Shown: positions 17,144 to 26,938, numbered from the stretch's first letter. The stretch: 64,000 nucleotides of DNA from Flavobacterium sp. (GCA_016714905.1 JADKBW010000008.1:124001-188000), one strand, 5' to 3'. Notes: a model not told the origin generated them from the letters alone. Made by a program: numbers and translations.

Positions 17144-19402
17144 ATGAAAAAAATCCTTACCACATTTTCAATTCTACTGAGTTTCTTAGCATTTTCACAA
17201 GACTTATACGACATCAATACCATTCAAGATATTCGAATTGTCTTCGCCGAGAGTAATTGGGATGCACTACTAGATGCGCAAGCCAATTCAACAGAAGATT
17301 ATATTTCTGCGCAATCCGTTACCATCAACGGTGTTGTTTTTAATAATGTCGGCGTGAAATATAAAGGCAATAGTACTTACAATTCCAATCGTGTAAAAAA
17401 CCCTTTTCATATCGAATTGGACACCTACGTCAACCAAGATTACCAAGGTTATACGGATATCAAATTGAGCAATGTTTACTTCGACCCTACTTTTGTCCGC
17501 GAAACACTCTCCTACTCGATTCTGCGTAAATACATGCATGCGCCTTTGTCTAATTATGCCAATGTATATGTGAATGGGACTTTGATGGGCTTGTACGTAA
17601 GTTCCGAATCTATTTCGAAGAAATTCGTAGACAATCATTTCTATTCCAACAACAATGCTTTTTTTAAGTGTAATCCGATTGGAGGCGCTGGACCTGGAAG
17701 TTCAAGTTATCCAAATTTGGCCTATTTGGGGAACAATATTACGAGCTACCAAACCGCTTATGAATTGAATTCTGATGCAGGCTGGGAAGATTTAGTGGCG
17801 TTGACCAACACTTTATCCAACGACATAACCAATATAGAATCTATTTTGGATGTCGATCGTGCTTTATGGATGTTGGCTTTTGATAATGTGCTCGTCAATA
17901 TTGATAGCTATGTTGGGACTTTCAAGCAAAATTATTATTTATATAAAGACGACAATGGTCGATTTAACTCAATTGTTTGGGATTTGAATATGTCCTTGGG
18001 TGTTTTTACACAAACTGGAACAATTAACATAAATAACACAACGGTGAAAAAACAAATGACGCATTTATTGCACGCCAATGATGCAGCGTGGCCATTAGTT
18101 CAGAAACTATTGGCTGTTCCGAAATATAAAAGAATGTATTTGGCACATTTCAGAACTATTTTTGAAGAAAATTTTTCAAACGATAGCTATTACACTACCG
18201 CTCAATCATATCAAGCGCTTATTGCACCTTCAGTTCAAGCCGACACCAATAAATTCTTTACCTACGCTCAATTTCAAAGTAATTTAACTGTAGACAATAC
18301 GGGTGGTATGAATCCCGCGCCAGGAATCAAAAATTTAATGGATGGTCGTTACACGTATTTATCGACTTTAACCGATTTTACCAACACAAGGCCAACAATA
18401 ACTGCCGTAGCGCCAGCCGTTGAAACTCCTATAATTAATAGTGATGTTTTTGTAACTGCTAACGTAATCAATACCAACACAAACGGTGTGTTTTTAGGAT
18501 ATCGAGCGAATGAAAGACTTGCCTTTACCAAAACTCAAATGTTTGACGATGGTTTACATGGTGATGGTGCTGCTGGAGATAACGTTTATGGTGCCAGCAT
18601 CAATGTGAGTAATGTTTTTATGCAATACTATGTTTATGCAGAAAACAACAATGTGGGGCAATTCTCACCGGAGCGCGCCGAACATGAATTCTATAGTTTG
18701 AATGCAAGCTATCCAACAATCAGTCCTGGAGATTTAGTGGTGAATGAAATCATGGCTCAAAACACGTTGACAGTTGCAGACGCAAATGGCGAGTATGAAG
18801 ATTGGATTGAATTGCATAATAATACCAATACAACTTTAAGTTTAGACAATTTATTTATGACGGATACTGAAACCAATCTAATCAAATGGCAATTTCCAGC
18901 GGGAACGACCATTGAACCTAATGGTTATTTGACCATATGGGCAGACGAAGATGGAACGCAAGAAGGTTTACATGCCAGTTTTAAATTATCCGCAAGTGGC
19001 GAAAGTGTACTTTTAGCTTATGCCAACGGAACAATCATCGAGACAGTCAATTATGGCGTTCAAACCCCTGATTTAGGCTATGCTAGAATTCCAAATGGAA
19101 CTGGAGCATTTGTTATTCAATCGCCAACATTTAATTTTAATAATGAAAGTTTATCGGCTTCAACCTTTGACTTCGATCAAAACTTAACTGTATTTCCGAA
19201 TCCAACGAATGGAAATTTGAACGTGTTTAATAAACAATATCCAATAGAAACTTTGGCTATTTATAATTTGCAAGGACAATTACTTTATAATAATTCATAC
19301 CAAAACCAAAATCAAATTTCAGTTGATATTTCATCCTTTTCCAAAGGGATTTATATGATCATGATTAATAGCAGACAACCTCTTAAAATTATAAAAGACT
19401 AA
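17144..19402 (+). CDS. Secreted CotH-kinase-family protein with lamin-tail domain (T9SS)
   Basis: A 752-residue secreted protein: signal peptide (1-18), a CotH kinase-like domain (about residues 25-360, opening with DIRIVFAESNWDALLD and including GNSTYN and VWDLNMSLG), a beta-rich linker, a lamin-tail domain (about 525-640, VVNEIMAQNTL and DWIELHNN) and a type A T9SS sorting domain (last 70 residues, VFPNPTNG). CotH proteins of spore coats phosphorylate other coat proteins. Here the target is unknown but would be at the cell surface. It is 63 nt after the MbnH gene and 2 nt before the YHYH gene, so it is co-transcribed with them. Confidence 0.88.
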   Translation: MKKILTTFSILLSFLAFSQDLYDINTIQDIRIVFAESNWDALLDAQANSTEDYISAQSVTINGVVFNNVGVKYKGNSTYNSNRVKNPFHIELDTYVNQDYQGYTDIKLSNVYFDPTFVRETLSYSILRKYMHAPLSNYANVYVNGTLMGLYVSSESISKKFVDNHFYSNNNAFFKCNPIGGAGPGSSSYPNLAYLGNNITSYQTAYELNSDAGWEDLVALTNTLSNDITNIESILDVDRALWMLAFDNVLVNIDSYVGTFKQNYYLYKDDNGRFNSIVWDLNMSLGVFTQTGTININNTTVKKQMTHLLHANDAAWPLVQKLLAVPKYKRMYLAHFRTIFEENFSNDSYYTTAQSYQALIAPSVQADTNKFFTYAQFQSNLTVDNTGGMNPAPGIKNLMDGRYTYLSTLTDFTNTRPTITAVAPAVETPIINSDVFVTANVINTNTNGVFLGYRANERLAFTKTQMFDDGLHGDGAAGDNVYGASINVSNVFMQYYVYAENNNVGQFSPERAEHEFYSLNASYPTISPGDLVVNEIMAQNTLTVADANGEYEDWIELHNNTNTTLSLDNLFMTDTETNLIKWQFPAGTTIEPNGYLTIWADEDGTQEGLHASFKLSASGESVLLAYANGTIIETVNYGVQTPDLGYARIPNGTGAFVIQSPTFNFNNESLSASTFDFDQNLTVFPNPTNGNLNVFNKQYPIETLAIYNLQGQLLYNNSYQNQNQISVDISSFSKGIYMIMINSRQPLKIIKD

Positions 19403-19404
19403 CC

Positions 19405-20784
19405 ATGAAAAATCTATTTACTTTCGCTGCTCTACTTACAGGAGCTCTTTCATTTGCCCAAACCAACCCAGCCATAACAGGATGGTTGCAAAACACCACT
19501 GGAATTACGGGACGACATTATGTTGCGGGAAATTCAACTCCAATTATTGATGCAGTTCAAGCAAATGTGCAATCCGTAAGATATGATGCCAATTATGTGT
19601 ATGTTGCAGCAACAGGAATTCCAGCCTATATAACAGGACCTTTTCAAGACGGTAATCCATCCTTGGCCACAGCTCAAAACAGGATTTTTAGAATTACATT
19701 AAATCCGACGCAAAATACCGGGACAGGTGTAGCAACGACTGGCGGAAATATCGGAATATTCAAGAATGGTGTCGCATTATTCGATTACCGTGATGGTGTG
19801 GCTTGGAGCTCAACTACCAGCGCATTGTGTGGCGGACCAGGAAACCCTCCATGTGCTGGTGGACCTGGCGCGACGCAGGCTTGGAACAGAGATGCCATTC
19901 CTGCAGAACGTGCAGGTTTTGATTGCGCTAAGGCACATCCAGCAATGGGAAATTACCATCATCACCAAAACCCGAGTGCATTCAACTTGGATTTGACAGT
20001 TATTTCAAATGTATGTGACACGTATCCTTCGGATGGTTTGTACGTTATTAATCCTTCGCAACATTCGCCGCTGTTAGGATTTGCGTACGATGGTTTTCCG
20101 ATTTATGGCGCTTATGCATACACGAACACTGATGGCACAGGTGAAATTACTAGAATGCAATCGAGCTATCAGTTGAAAAATCAGACCACAAGAACCAACG
20201 GACCCAATGTTGGGCAAGTGGTTGGAACTCAGACTTTCTTTAATGGCTATTTTAGAGAGGATTACGAATATGTGGCTCATAATGATGATCCGACCTATTT
20301 AGATATTCACAATGGTCGAGTTTGTAACACACCTGAATATCCAATATCATTGTATCCAAACGGAATTTATTGTTATTTCGCAACTGTAGATGCCAATCAT
20401 AACTCTGCTTATCCTTATGTCGTTGGTCCAACTTTTTATGGAAACAAATCAGCTACCACTGGAGGTACGGTAACAACCGTTCCAGCTGGAACAACTACAT
20501 ACACACCAACTTTAGCGTCCAACTCATTTGAAAATTCAGGCTTTCAAGTGAGAATTGCGCCAAATCCAGCGCAAGATTTTATTGCCATTCAATGTCAAAT
20601 GGCAGAACAAGATATGCAGGTTGAATTAATTGACGAATTAGGAAAAGTAGTCAAGTCAAGCAAAATATTGCAAGGAAGTACGTTGAGCATTATTGAAACC
20701 GACACGGTTTATAATGGAATATATTTTGTTCGAATTACCAGTCAAAAAGACTCGAAATCATTTAAAGTCATCGTTAATAAATAA
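19405..20784 (+). CDS. Secreted YHYH-domain protein with T9SS sorting domain
   Basis: A 459-residue exported protein with a signal peptide (1-19) and a YHYH domain marked by NYHHHQNPSAF, the downstream GFAYDGFPIYGAYAY and the His-containing HNGRVCNTPEYP. A C-terminal type A sorting domain of about 75 residues follows (IAPNPAQDF ... FKVIVNK). The clustered histidines suggest metal binding, which fits its place beside the MbnP/MbnH pair, but the activity of YHYH proteins is not established. It follows the CotH gene by 2 nt and precedes the sulfotransferase gene by 45 nt. Confidence 0.87.
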   Translation: MKNLFTFAALLTGALSFAQTNPAITGWLQNTTGITGRHYVAGNSTPIIDAVQANVQSVRYDANYVYVAATGIPAYITGPFQDGNPSLATAQNRIFRITLNPTQNTGTGVATTGGNIGIFKNGVALFDYRDGVAWSSTTSALCGGPGNPPCAGGPGATQAWNRDAIPAERAGFDCAKAHPAMGNYHHHQNPSAFNLDLTVISNVCDTYPSDGLYVINPSQHSPLLGFAYDGFPIYGAYAYTNTDGTGEITRMQSSYQLKNQTTRTNGPNVGQVVGTQTFFNGYFREDYEYVAHNDDPTYLDIHNGRVCNTPEYPISLYPNGIYCYFATVDANHNSAYPYVVGPTFYGNKSATTGGTVTTVPAGTTTYTPTLASNSFENSGFQVRIAPNPAQDFIAIQCQMAEQDMQVELIDELGKVVKSSKILQGSTLSIIETDTVYNGIYFVRITSQKDSKSFKVIVNK

Positions 20785-20829
20785 ATCAATATAACAAAAG
20801 CAAGAAAGGTTCTTTAGCAAAGTCAAAAT

Positions 20830-22470
20830 ATGAAAAAGGTAATTATACTTTTCTTGGTAGTTGCAAATCAACTACAAGCGCAAACCGTTGGTTTATTACA
20901 ACATGATGCGGAAACACTTGATGATGGTTATGTTCTATTTGCCCCAATGAATGCGAATAAAACGTATCTAGTTGATAAATGTGGCAAACAAGTAAAAACA
21001 TGGAATAGTGCCTATAAACCAGCGCTTTCAGTTTACTTACTTCCTGATGGAACTCTTTTACATTCAGGAAAAGCAAATAACACCACCTTTACAGCTGGCG
21101 GAAATGGCGGAATAATTGAGAAAATCGATTGGAACGGAAATGTAACTTGGACATACACAGTTTCAGATGCTTTAAGATGCCAGCATCATGATGTAAAGGC
21201 TTTGCCTAACGGAAATGTTTTAGTTATTGCATGGGAATCTAAAACAAATGCACAAGCAATTGCATTGGGAAGAAATCCAAGTTTAGTGCCAACAACAGTT
21301 TGGAGTGAACAAATTTTAGAAATTCAGCCTGTTGGTGCAACTGGAGGAAATGTTGTATGGGAATGGCATGCTTGGGATCATTTGGCTCAAGACTTTGATG
21401 CGACAAAATCAAATTTTTCTGCAATAGCATCCAATCCGCAATTAATAAATATTAACTACAATGCTTCTGCTATCGAAAAAGATTGGATTCATTTGAATTC
21501 GGTTGATTATAACCCCGCTTTAGACCAAATTGTAGTAAGCTCACACAGTTTTAGTGAAATATGGATTATTGATCATAGCACGACAACCGCAGAAGCTTCT
21601 GGTCACGCAGGAGGAAATTCTGGAAAAGGTGGTGATTTATTATACCGTTGGGGAAATGCAGCAGCTTATAATTCTGGTACAAATGCTACAAGAAAATTTT
21701 GGTTACAACATGACGCTCATTGGATAGAAAACGGTTTACCATTTGCCAATCAAATTATGGTATTTAATAATGGAAATAGCCGAACTGGTGGTAATTATTC
21801 CACAGTTGAAATCGTAAATACTCCCTTAAATGGATTTAACTATGGCACTACACTGCCCTATTTACCTTCTGATCCATCTTGGATTTTTAATCAAGGGAAT
21901 ACAAATAATTACTATGCTCAAAACATTTCTGGTGCTCAACAATTATCTAATGGTAATGTATTGATGTGCAATGGCCCAACAGGAACATTTACAGAAGTAA
22001 CAACATCCGGAACTACAGTATGGAAATATATCAATCCTGTAACTCCAAATAGCATATTGAGCCAAGGAAGCGCTCCATCGCAAAATCTTGTTTTTAAAAG
22101 TATTTTTTATCCAACTAACTATAGTGGTTTTGAAGGACAAAATTTAACTGCAGGAAATACAATTGAAAATTCTAATACAGTTTCCGATGCTTGCAATTTG
22201 ACTTTTGCGGCAACCGATTTTGTTTTATGGGATGAAGTACGGGTATATCCCAACCCTACAGTTGATAATTTATTCCTAAATCTTGGAGATTTATCAAAAT
22301 CAAAAATACAAGTGCAACTTTATAATTCACTTGGGCAATTGGTTTATGAATTTATTCCATCGAATAATGAAACCCTTATTTCAACTGCTAATTATTCCAA
22401 TGGAATATATTACATTCGGATTTCTAGTGGAAATAGCTCTAAGTCATTTAAAGTGATTTTTAATAAATAG
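20830..22470 (+). CDS. Secreted arylsulfotransferase (ASST)-family protein with T9SS sorting domain
   Basis: A 546-residue exported protein (signal peptide 1-18). Its body is a six-bladed-propeller-like ASST region with repeats of the form LPDGTLLHSG, LPNGNVLVIAWE and LSNGNVLMCNGP. Candidate catalytic histidines lie in RCQHHDVKALPNG and in LQHDAHWIENG. The C-terminal 75 residues form a T9SS sorting domain (VYPNPTVDN ... FKVIFNK). ASST enzymes move sulfate between phenolic compounds without PAPS. It is the last gene of the cluster, with a hairpin terminator 20 nt downstream. Confidence 0.86.
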   Translation: MKKVIILFLVVANQLQAQTVGLLQHDAETLDDGYVLFAPMNANKTYLVDKCGKQVKTWNSAYKPALSVYLLPDGTLLHSGKANNTTFTAGGNGGIIEKIDWNGNVTWTYTVSDALRCQHHDVKALPNGNVLVIAWESKTNAQAIALGRNPSLVPTTVWSEQILEIQPVGATGGNVVWEWHAWDHLAQDFDATKSNFSAIASNPQLININYNASAIEKDWIHLNSVDYNPALDQIVVSSHSFSEIWIIDHSTTTAEASGHAGGNSGKGGDLLYRWGNAAAYNSGTNATRKFWLQHDAHWIENGLPFANQIMVFNNGNSRTGGNYSTVEIVNTPLNGFNYGTTLPYLPSDPSWIFNQGNTNNYYAQNISGAQQLSNGNVLMCNGPTGTFTEVTTSGTTVWKYINPVTPNSILSQGSAPSQNLVFKSIFYPTNYSGFEGQNLTAGNTIENSNTVSDACNLTFAATDFVLWDEVRVYPNPTVDNLFLNLGDLSKSKIQVQLYNSLGQLVYEFIPSNNETLISTANYSNGIYYIRISSGNSSKSFKVIFNK

Positions 22471-22489
22471 CTTTTTAAAATTAAAACAA

Positions 22490-22517
22490 AAAACCGCTTC
22501 GTTTCCAAAGCGGTTTC
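22490..22517. terminator. Bidirectional terminator between convergent surface clusters
   Basis: A 9-bp GC-rich stem (AAACCGCTT with AAGCGGTTT, loop about 7 nt) has an A-run on the left and a T-rich stretch on the right. It separates the plus-strand ASST gene from the minus-strand T9SS gene at 22539. Confidence 0.85.
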
Positions 22518-22538
22518 ATTTTTAATTATCAATTGAAA

Positions 22539-24857
22539 TTATCTTTTAATCACTCTTACCGTTTTCACGTTAGTACCTTGAGTTACAATAATGTTGTACA
22601 CTCCCGAGGGATATTGTGAACCGATTTCTAAGTTAGTGATTGCAGCAACAGCTGATTGACGTGCTTCAACCTCGCGACCCAACATGTCATAAACTCTTAC
22701 TCCAACTTGATCCTCACTTGATGTGTTTATATGCAATCTGAATGTTTCAGCATAAGGGTTTGGATAAGCGCTTACTTCATAGATATCTATAACTGAATTT
22801 GTTTGTCTCGTAGCTGTTGGCGAAGTTGTTATGGTGCACAGTACAGTACCTAAAACGTAGTTACCGTTATACAATACGTCAACACGAATGGTATAAGCTG
22901 TATTTGCTGCGGCTCCTCCCGGCAATTGCGGCAATTGGAATCGCGGGTTAGCAGTAACAAATTGTCGGGTTTGAGCACCATTAGTTACTACAAATCGATA
23001 TCCTTGTACTCCGATAATTTGCTCGGCAAAGATAGTTGTCCATAATGCATTTATTGTGCTTCCGCAGGCGGGTTGAATTACTCTTGAAGGTGAAGGTGCT
23101 GCAGGAGTTGTAATTGAACAAGTAGGACCATATTCCGTATCAGGACGGAAAACGCCACCAAATGCAAGCAATACATCAATGGTATAAGTAGTTCCAAAAG
23201 AAATATTTGCAATTCCTAAATTTATTAAACTAAATCGGTTTACCGTCGTACTTACAGTACCAACAACCGTTGCTCCATTTCTCACTCTAAAACGGTAGCC
23301 AGACACATTAGGTCTTGTCTCACAGAAAATAGAATTAGAAATGTTAGCTAAGGTAGATCCGCAGGTCGGGTTTGAGATATAAGTTACTGCTGGATTTGGT
23401 GGTGTAGTTACAGTACATGATGGTCCGTAAGATCTCCAGAATCCGCCAGATTTACAAGAAACTTGAATTGTATAAGTTGTGCCTAATAATGCGCCACCAG
23501 GCAACTGTGTAAGATTAAACCTATTTACTACAGTTTCATATGTTTGCACGCTAGCGCCATTTGTTACCCGAAAGCGAAATCCTTGTATTGTTCCTAATTG
23601 AGCAAAGGCATTTATTAATGGCTCAGCAAAAATTGTTGATTGAATATTCGGTAGCGTCACATTACAACTTTGAGCTAGTAAGAAAGAAGTCGGCGTCACC
23701 TCGTCAGTTGTCCCGTCGCAGTTATCGTCAATTCCGTTTCCTAAAACTTCTGATGCATTTGGATTTACATTAGGATTTGAGTCGTTACAATCAACTCCAT
23801 TTGTGGTTAATACATAGCCACTAATTTGAGTACAAGATAAAACTTGTGGATTATTTGAAGTGTAACTATCTCCATCTGCATCAACGTAGTAGAGTGTCCC
23901 CAAATTAATAGCTATACTTTTTGAATCCGAAACCACACCGCAAGGCCCACCTACGGATGTTAGTGTCAATGTTACACTAGGAGGTGCGTCTAAAGCTGCC
24001 GTATAGGTTGCTGTTGCTGGTGTGGCGCCATCATTATTGGAAAATGAACCTCCTGCTCCACCATCACTCCAAATTGCTCCAGTAGCACTGCCACCAAATG
24101 AACCGCTCAATGCAGCCGAAGTTCCTCCTTGACAAATTGCTGACATAGCGCCACCTACAAGTACGGTTGGATTGTCAATAATCTGGATAGATACTGAACC
24201 TGTCATCGAAACACTTGGACAAGAACCTCCATCACGAGTTGCAAAAACTCTATAGGTACCAGCTTGTGTTAAGTTTCCAAAATTGATTGCGCTACCAGTA
24301 CCACTTTGCGTTGGAATATCTATTGCAACTCCGTTTTCGTCGGTTAGCGCATAGGTCACCCCTATTTCCGAATTACTAAGTCCTATTGGCAAACCAATTC
24401 CTCCAGAACAGTAAGCTCCACCTCCAGTAACAGCATATGCAGTAGGATCTACACAAGGAGTAGTTATAGTTACAAAAGACCCACATTGAGCAGTTGTCAA
24501 ATTAGTATCAAATGGAGCATATTGTCCACCTGGTGCGGTAGCAGCATCTGATACAAAAGAATAATAAGGTTGCCCGTCATAGGACACCACCCATCGATTT
24601 TCTGCTGTTCCAATTTCAACGGCTAATGCATAATAGAGATAGGTTACTGCTGTCGTCGCGCTTCCCTCAAAACTGATTGCCAATGCACTATTGTAGTATA
24701 CAGGTCGTCCGTTATAAGTTGCATTTGAGGCATCGCCACCCTGCACTAAGGAACCTGTACTATTTACACAAGAACCCGCAATATTCATATTTTGTGCGGT
24801 GCTGTAAAAGGCAAGCATTACGAACAAAAATCCAAGTAATTTATTTTTAAATTTCAT
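22539..24857 (-). CDS. Large T9SS surface protein with MopE-type metal motif and three CGS modules
   Basis: A 772-residue secreted protein with a signal peptide (1-21). Ig-like/PKD-like repeats span about residues 140-320. A MopE-type putative metal-binding motif lies at about 322-386: YYVDADGDSY, then GVDCNDSNPNVNPNASE, then NGIDDNCDG. Three related modules of about 90 residues follow, each opening with a conserved Cys (SCNVTLPNIQSTIF, TCGSTLANISNSIF, ACGSTINALWTTIF). The protein ends in a type A sorting domain (YPNPYAE ... TVRVIKR). It follows the tail-collar trio by 17 nt and is probably in their operon. The same CGS module occurs in the lipoprotein at 26954-27670. It is likely a surface adhesin or structural protein. 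Confidence 0.85.
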   Translation of the reverse strand: MKFKNKLLGFLFVMLAFYSTAQNMNIAGSCVNSTGSLVQGGDASNATYNGRPVYYNSALAISFEGSATTAVTYLYYALAVEIGTAENRWVVSYDGQPYYSFVSDAATAPGGQYAPFDTNLTTAQCGSFVTITTPCVDPTAYAVTGGGAYCSGGIGLPIGLSNSEIGVTYALTDENGVAIDIPTQSGTGSAINFGNLTQAGTYRVFATRDGGSCPSVSMTGSVSIQIIDNPTVLVGGAMSAICQGGTSAALSGSFGGSATGAIWSDGGAGGSFSNNDGATPATATYTAALDAPPSVTLTLTSVGGPCGVVSDSKSIAINLGTLYYVDADGDSYTSNNPQVLSCTQISGYVLTTNGVDCNDSNPNVNPNASEVLGNGIDDNCDGTTDEVTPTSFLLAQSCNVTLPNIQSTIFAEPLINAFAQLGTIQGFRFRVTNGASVQTYETVVNRFNLTQLPGGALLGTTYTIQVSCKSGGFWRSYGPSCTVTTPPNPAVTYISNPTCGSTLANISNSIFCETRPNVSGYRFRVRNGATVVGTVSTTVNRFSLINLGIANISFGTTYTIDVLLAFGGVFRPDTEYGPTCSITTPAAPSPSRVIQPACGSTINALWTTIFAEQIIGVQGYRFVVTNGAQTRQFVTANPRFQLPQLPGGAAANTAYTIRVDVLYNGNYVLGTVLCTITTSPTATRQTNSVIDIYEVSAYPNPYAETFRLHINTSSEDQVGVRVYDMLGREVEARQSAVAAITNLEIGSQYPSGVYNIIVTQGTNVKTVRVIKR

Positions 24858-24874
24858 GTCTTATATATTTATTA

Positions 24875-25474
24875 TTAAGGAAATTGACCGTTATTAATTT
24901 GGACTTGGAAAATACCATAAACTGAAATGATATAGTTTATTCCTGTGAAAGGTTGTGTAATATCAATAGGAGCTGGAGACAATGATCCTGACATACCAGT
25001 TGACCCCATACTCGTATTGGCTGAAGTAGCAAATTCTTTATCTAAGGTACCTGTATTTGCTAGCACAGCATTTGTGGGTGAACTTGTTGTCCCCGCTCCA
25101 GTATTTGCTCCTATTGAATGTGAGTGAGCTGGTAAATTAGCTGCCGTTAATGTGGCAGTTCTAGAACCTCCTAATTCCCCAACTGTTCTGTTTGACAATC
25201 CTGGTCCTTGACCAACTCCAATTAAAGTTCTCCCTCTAAAATCAGGAAGTGCAAATGTTTGAACACCATCACCTCCGTATGTAGTTCCGATTAAATTAAA
25301 TAAGACATCATATTCTGATATTGGCAAAAGTTGTCCATGACATTTTAACCATCCTTGTGGTTCGAAATTAAACCCAACCGCCGCAATTTCGCCCACAAAT
25401 GGCACTTGCGAGAAGGATTTAGGTGAACTGAAAAGTACTATAAAAAGTACTATTATTGTAAGTATATTTTTCAT
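24875..25474 (-). CDS. Secreted phage-tail-collar domain protein 1 (MdpB-like)
   Basis: A 199-residue protein with a cleavable signal peptide (about 1-22, ending KSFSQ). The phage tail collar domain follows: PFVGEIAAVGFNFEPQGW, CHGQLLPISEYDVLFNLIGT, TYGGDGVQTFALPDFRGR. A Gly/Ser/Thr-rich C-terminal half contains an LPAHSHSIGANTGAGTTS segment. It is the third of three paralogs in tandem. No phage genes surround it, so it is a bacterial, secreted use of this fold. Its function is unknown. Confidence 0.87.
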   Translation of the reverse strand: MKNILTIIVLFIVLFSSPKSFSQVPFVGEIAAVGFNFEPQGWLKCHGQLLPISEYDVLFNLIGTTYGGDGVQTFALPDFRGRTLIGVGQGPGLSNRTVGELGGSRTATLTAANLPAHSHSIGANTGAGTTSSPTNAVLANTGTLDKEFATSANTSMGSTGMSGSLSPAPIDITQPFTGINYIISVYGIFQVQINNGQFP

Positions 25475-25516
25475 ATTTATTAATTAAGATTTGATACTTT
25501 TTACTACTAATGTTTA

Positions 25517-26095
25517 TTAAGGACGAGAAGGAAAAACTCCTTGCAATGAAATGATATAATACACTGGTACATATGGCTTCATATTATTGAACGCTTGATT
25601 TCCGCCAGTTGACCCAGTCGATGGCATCGTACTGTTTGATGAAGTAGCATATTCTTTATCTAAAGCACCTGAATTTGCTGGAAAATTATTGGTTGGAACA
25701 CTAGTAGAACCTTCTTGCGAACTTCCATTGATGTTATGAGTATGTGCCGGTAAATTGGCTGTTGTTAGTGTAGTATTTTCTGAGCCACCTTGGTTGCCTT
25801 GGACAATATTTAAGGTTCCAGTGCCTTGTCCTACTCCAGCTATTGCTCTTCCGCGCAAATCCGGAAGTGCAAAAGTAGTAATGCCGTTTCCTCCATATTG
25901 TGTTCCCAATAATGCAAACAATGCTTGATTTTGATTGATTTGCAACAATTGCCCATTGCATTGTGCCCAACCGTTTGGTGCAAAGGCAAATGACACAGCT
26001 TTAATTTGACCTAAAAATTGGTCACCTTGTGCAATTAAATTTGATGTACCAATAAGAAAAGACACCAACAAATTTAGATAAATAATTTTTTTCAT
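25517..26095 (-). CDS. Secreted phage-tail-collar domain protein 2
   Basis: A 192-residue paralog of its two neighbours. It has a signal peptide (1-22), the collar core FLGQIKAVSFAFAPNGWAQC, LLGTQYGGNGITTFALPDL, RGRAIAGVGQGTG, and a tail ending VFPSRP. The middle gene of the tandem trio differs most in the Ser/Asn-rich linker. Spacings of 42 nt and 36 nt to its neighbours suit one transcript. Confidence 0.87.
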   Translation of the reverse strand: MKKIIYLNLLVSFLIGTSNLIAQGDQFLGQIKAVSFAFAPNGWAQCNGQLLQINQNQALFALLGTQYGGNGITTFALPDLRGRAIAGVGQGTGTLNIVQGNQGGSENTTLTTANLPAHTHNINGSSQEGSTSVPTNNFPANSGALDKEYATSSNSTMPSTGSTGGNQAFNNMKPYVPVYYIISLQGVFPSRP

Positions 26096-26131
26096 GATTT
26101 ATAAATTGTTTATAAAAGTTAGTTAGAATGT

Positions 26132-26709
26132 TTAACGACGAGGTGGAAATATGCCTTGCGTTGCAATAATATAATTCATTCCGGTATAAGGCTGCATGGT
26201 ACTTATTGGAGTATTGGAACCTGCAGATCCTGTTGCACTCATACTTGTGTCACTTGATGAACTGTATTCTTTATCACTACCTGAAGTGTTTGCAAGTACA
26301 TTGTTTGTAGGAACACTTGTTGTTCCCGCTCCTGTATTTGCACCAATACTATGGCTATGCGAAGGAATATTAGATAAAATTAATTGTACTTGAGAGCTTC
26401 CTCCCAGTTCTCCCTGATCCACAGGTATTAAGCCTGGGCCAATGCCTTCTCCTACAATTACTCTACCTCTTAAATCTGGAAGTCCAAATGTAGAAAATCC
26501 GTTTCCTCCGTATTGAGTTCCCAATAAAGAGAATAACGCTGTATTCTGTGCAATCGACAAAAGTTGTCCATTGCAAACCGCCCAGCCTACTGGCGCAAAA
26601 TTAAACGCGACTGGAATTATCTGCCCAATAAAAGGTTCACTCTGTGCAAAAGTCTTTGGATTCCCGAATAATCCAAGTAGAAGAAGAATCAAAAAAGTTT
26701 TTTTCTCAT
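26132..26709 (-). CDS. Secreted phage-tail-collar domain protein 3 (start frameshifted)
   Basis: The collar core PFIGQIIPVAFNFAPVGW, LLGTQYGGNGFSTFGLPDLR and HSHSIGANTGAGTTS closely matches protein 1. As read, the only in-frame start is a TTG at 26690-26692, inside the signal peptide. Adding one base to the T-run at 26698-26704 joins an ATG at 26707-26709 to give MRKKTFLILLLLGLFG, a normal signal peptide. The reconstructed protein is 192 residues. It is the first gene of the probable collar operon. Confidence 0.83.
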
Positions 26710-26903
26710 AATGTTAATAGTTTAAGTGTTAGTAATATTTTTTATTAAAATTAGGTTAATTAAATATAAGCACTACTTCCCACAAACGTTTACAAACTCG
26801 TTCAAAAACTGTTATTTACGATTAAGTGTATCATTATCCTTTTGTCGCGAGACAAACCAGTAATTCTATCACATGAAATCAAATTCTTGAAAAATCAATA
26901 AAT

Positions 26904-26938
26904 AAAAAAAACCGCTTCTTTTCAGAAGCGGTTTTTTT
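26904..26938. terminator. Strong hairpin terminator between lipoprotein and collar operon
   Basis: A 15-bp stem including ACCGCTTCT/AGAAGCGGT, with A-run and T-run ends. It lies directly behind the minus-strand lipoprotein gene (stop at 26954) and upstream of the collar trio, so the lipoprotein is a separate transcript. Confidence 0.85.

Noticed and set aside
26690..26692. TTG start codon for collar protein 3
   Set aside because: It begins inside the signal peptide; a one-base change in the adjacent T-run gives an ATG and a complete signal peptide.
24875..26709. Prophage remnant, because of phage tail collar domains
   Set aside because: All three proteins have signal peptides and no other phage gene, integrase or attachment site is visible; they are bacterial secreted proteins.
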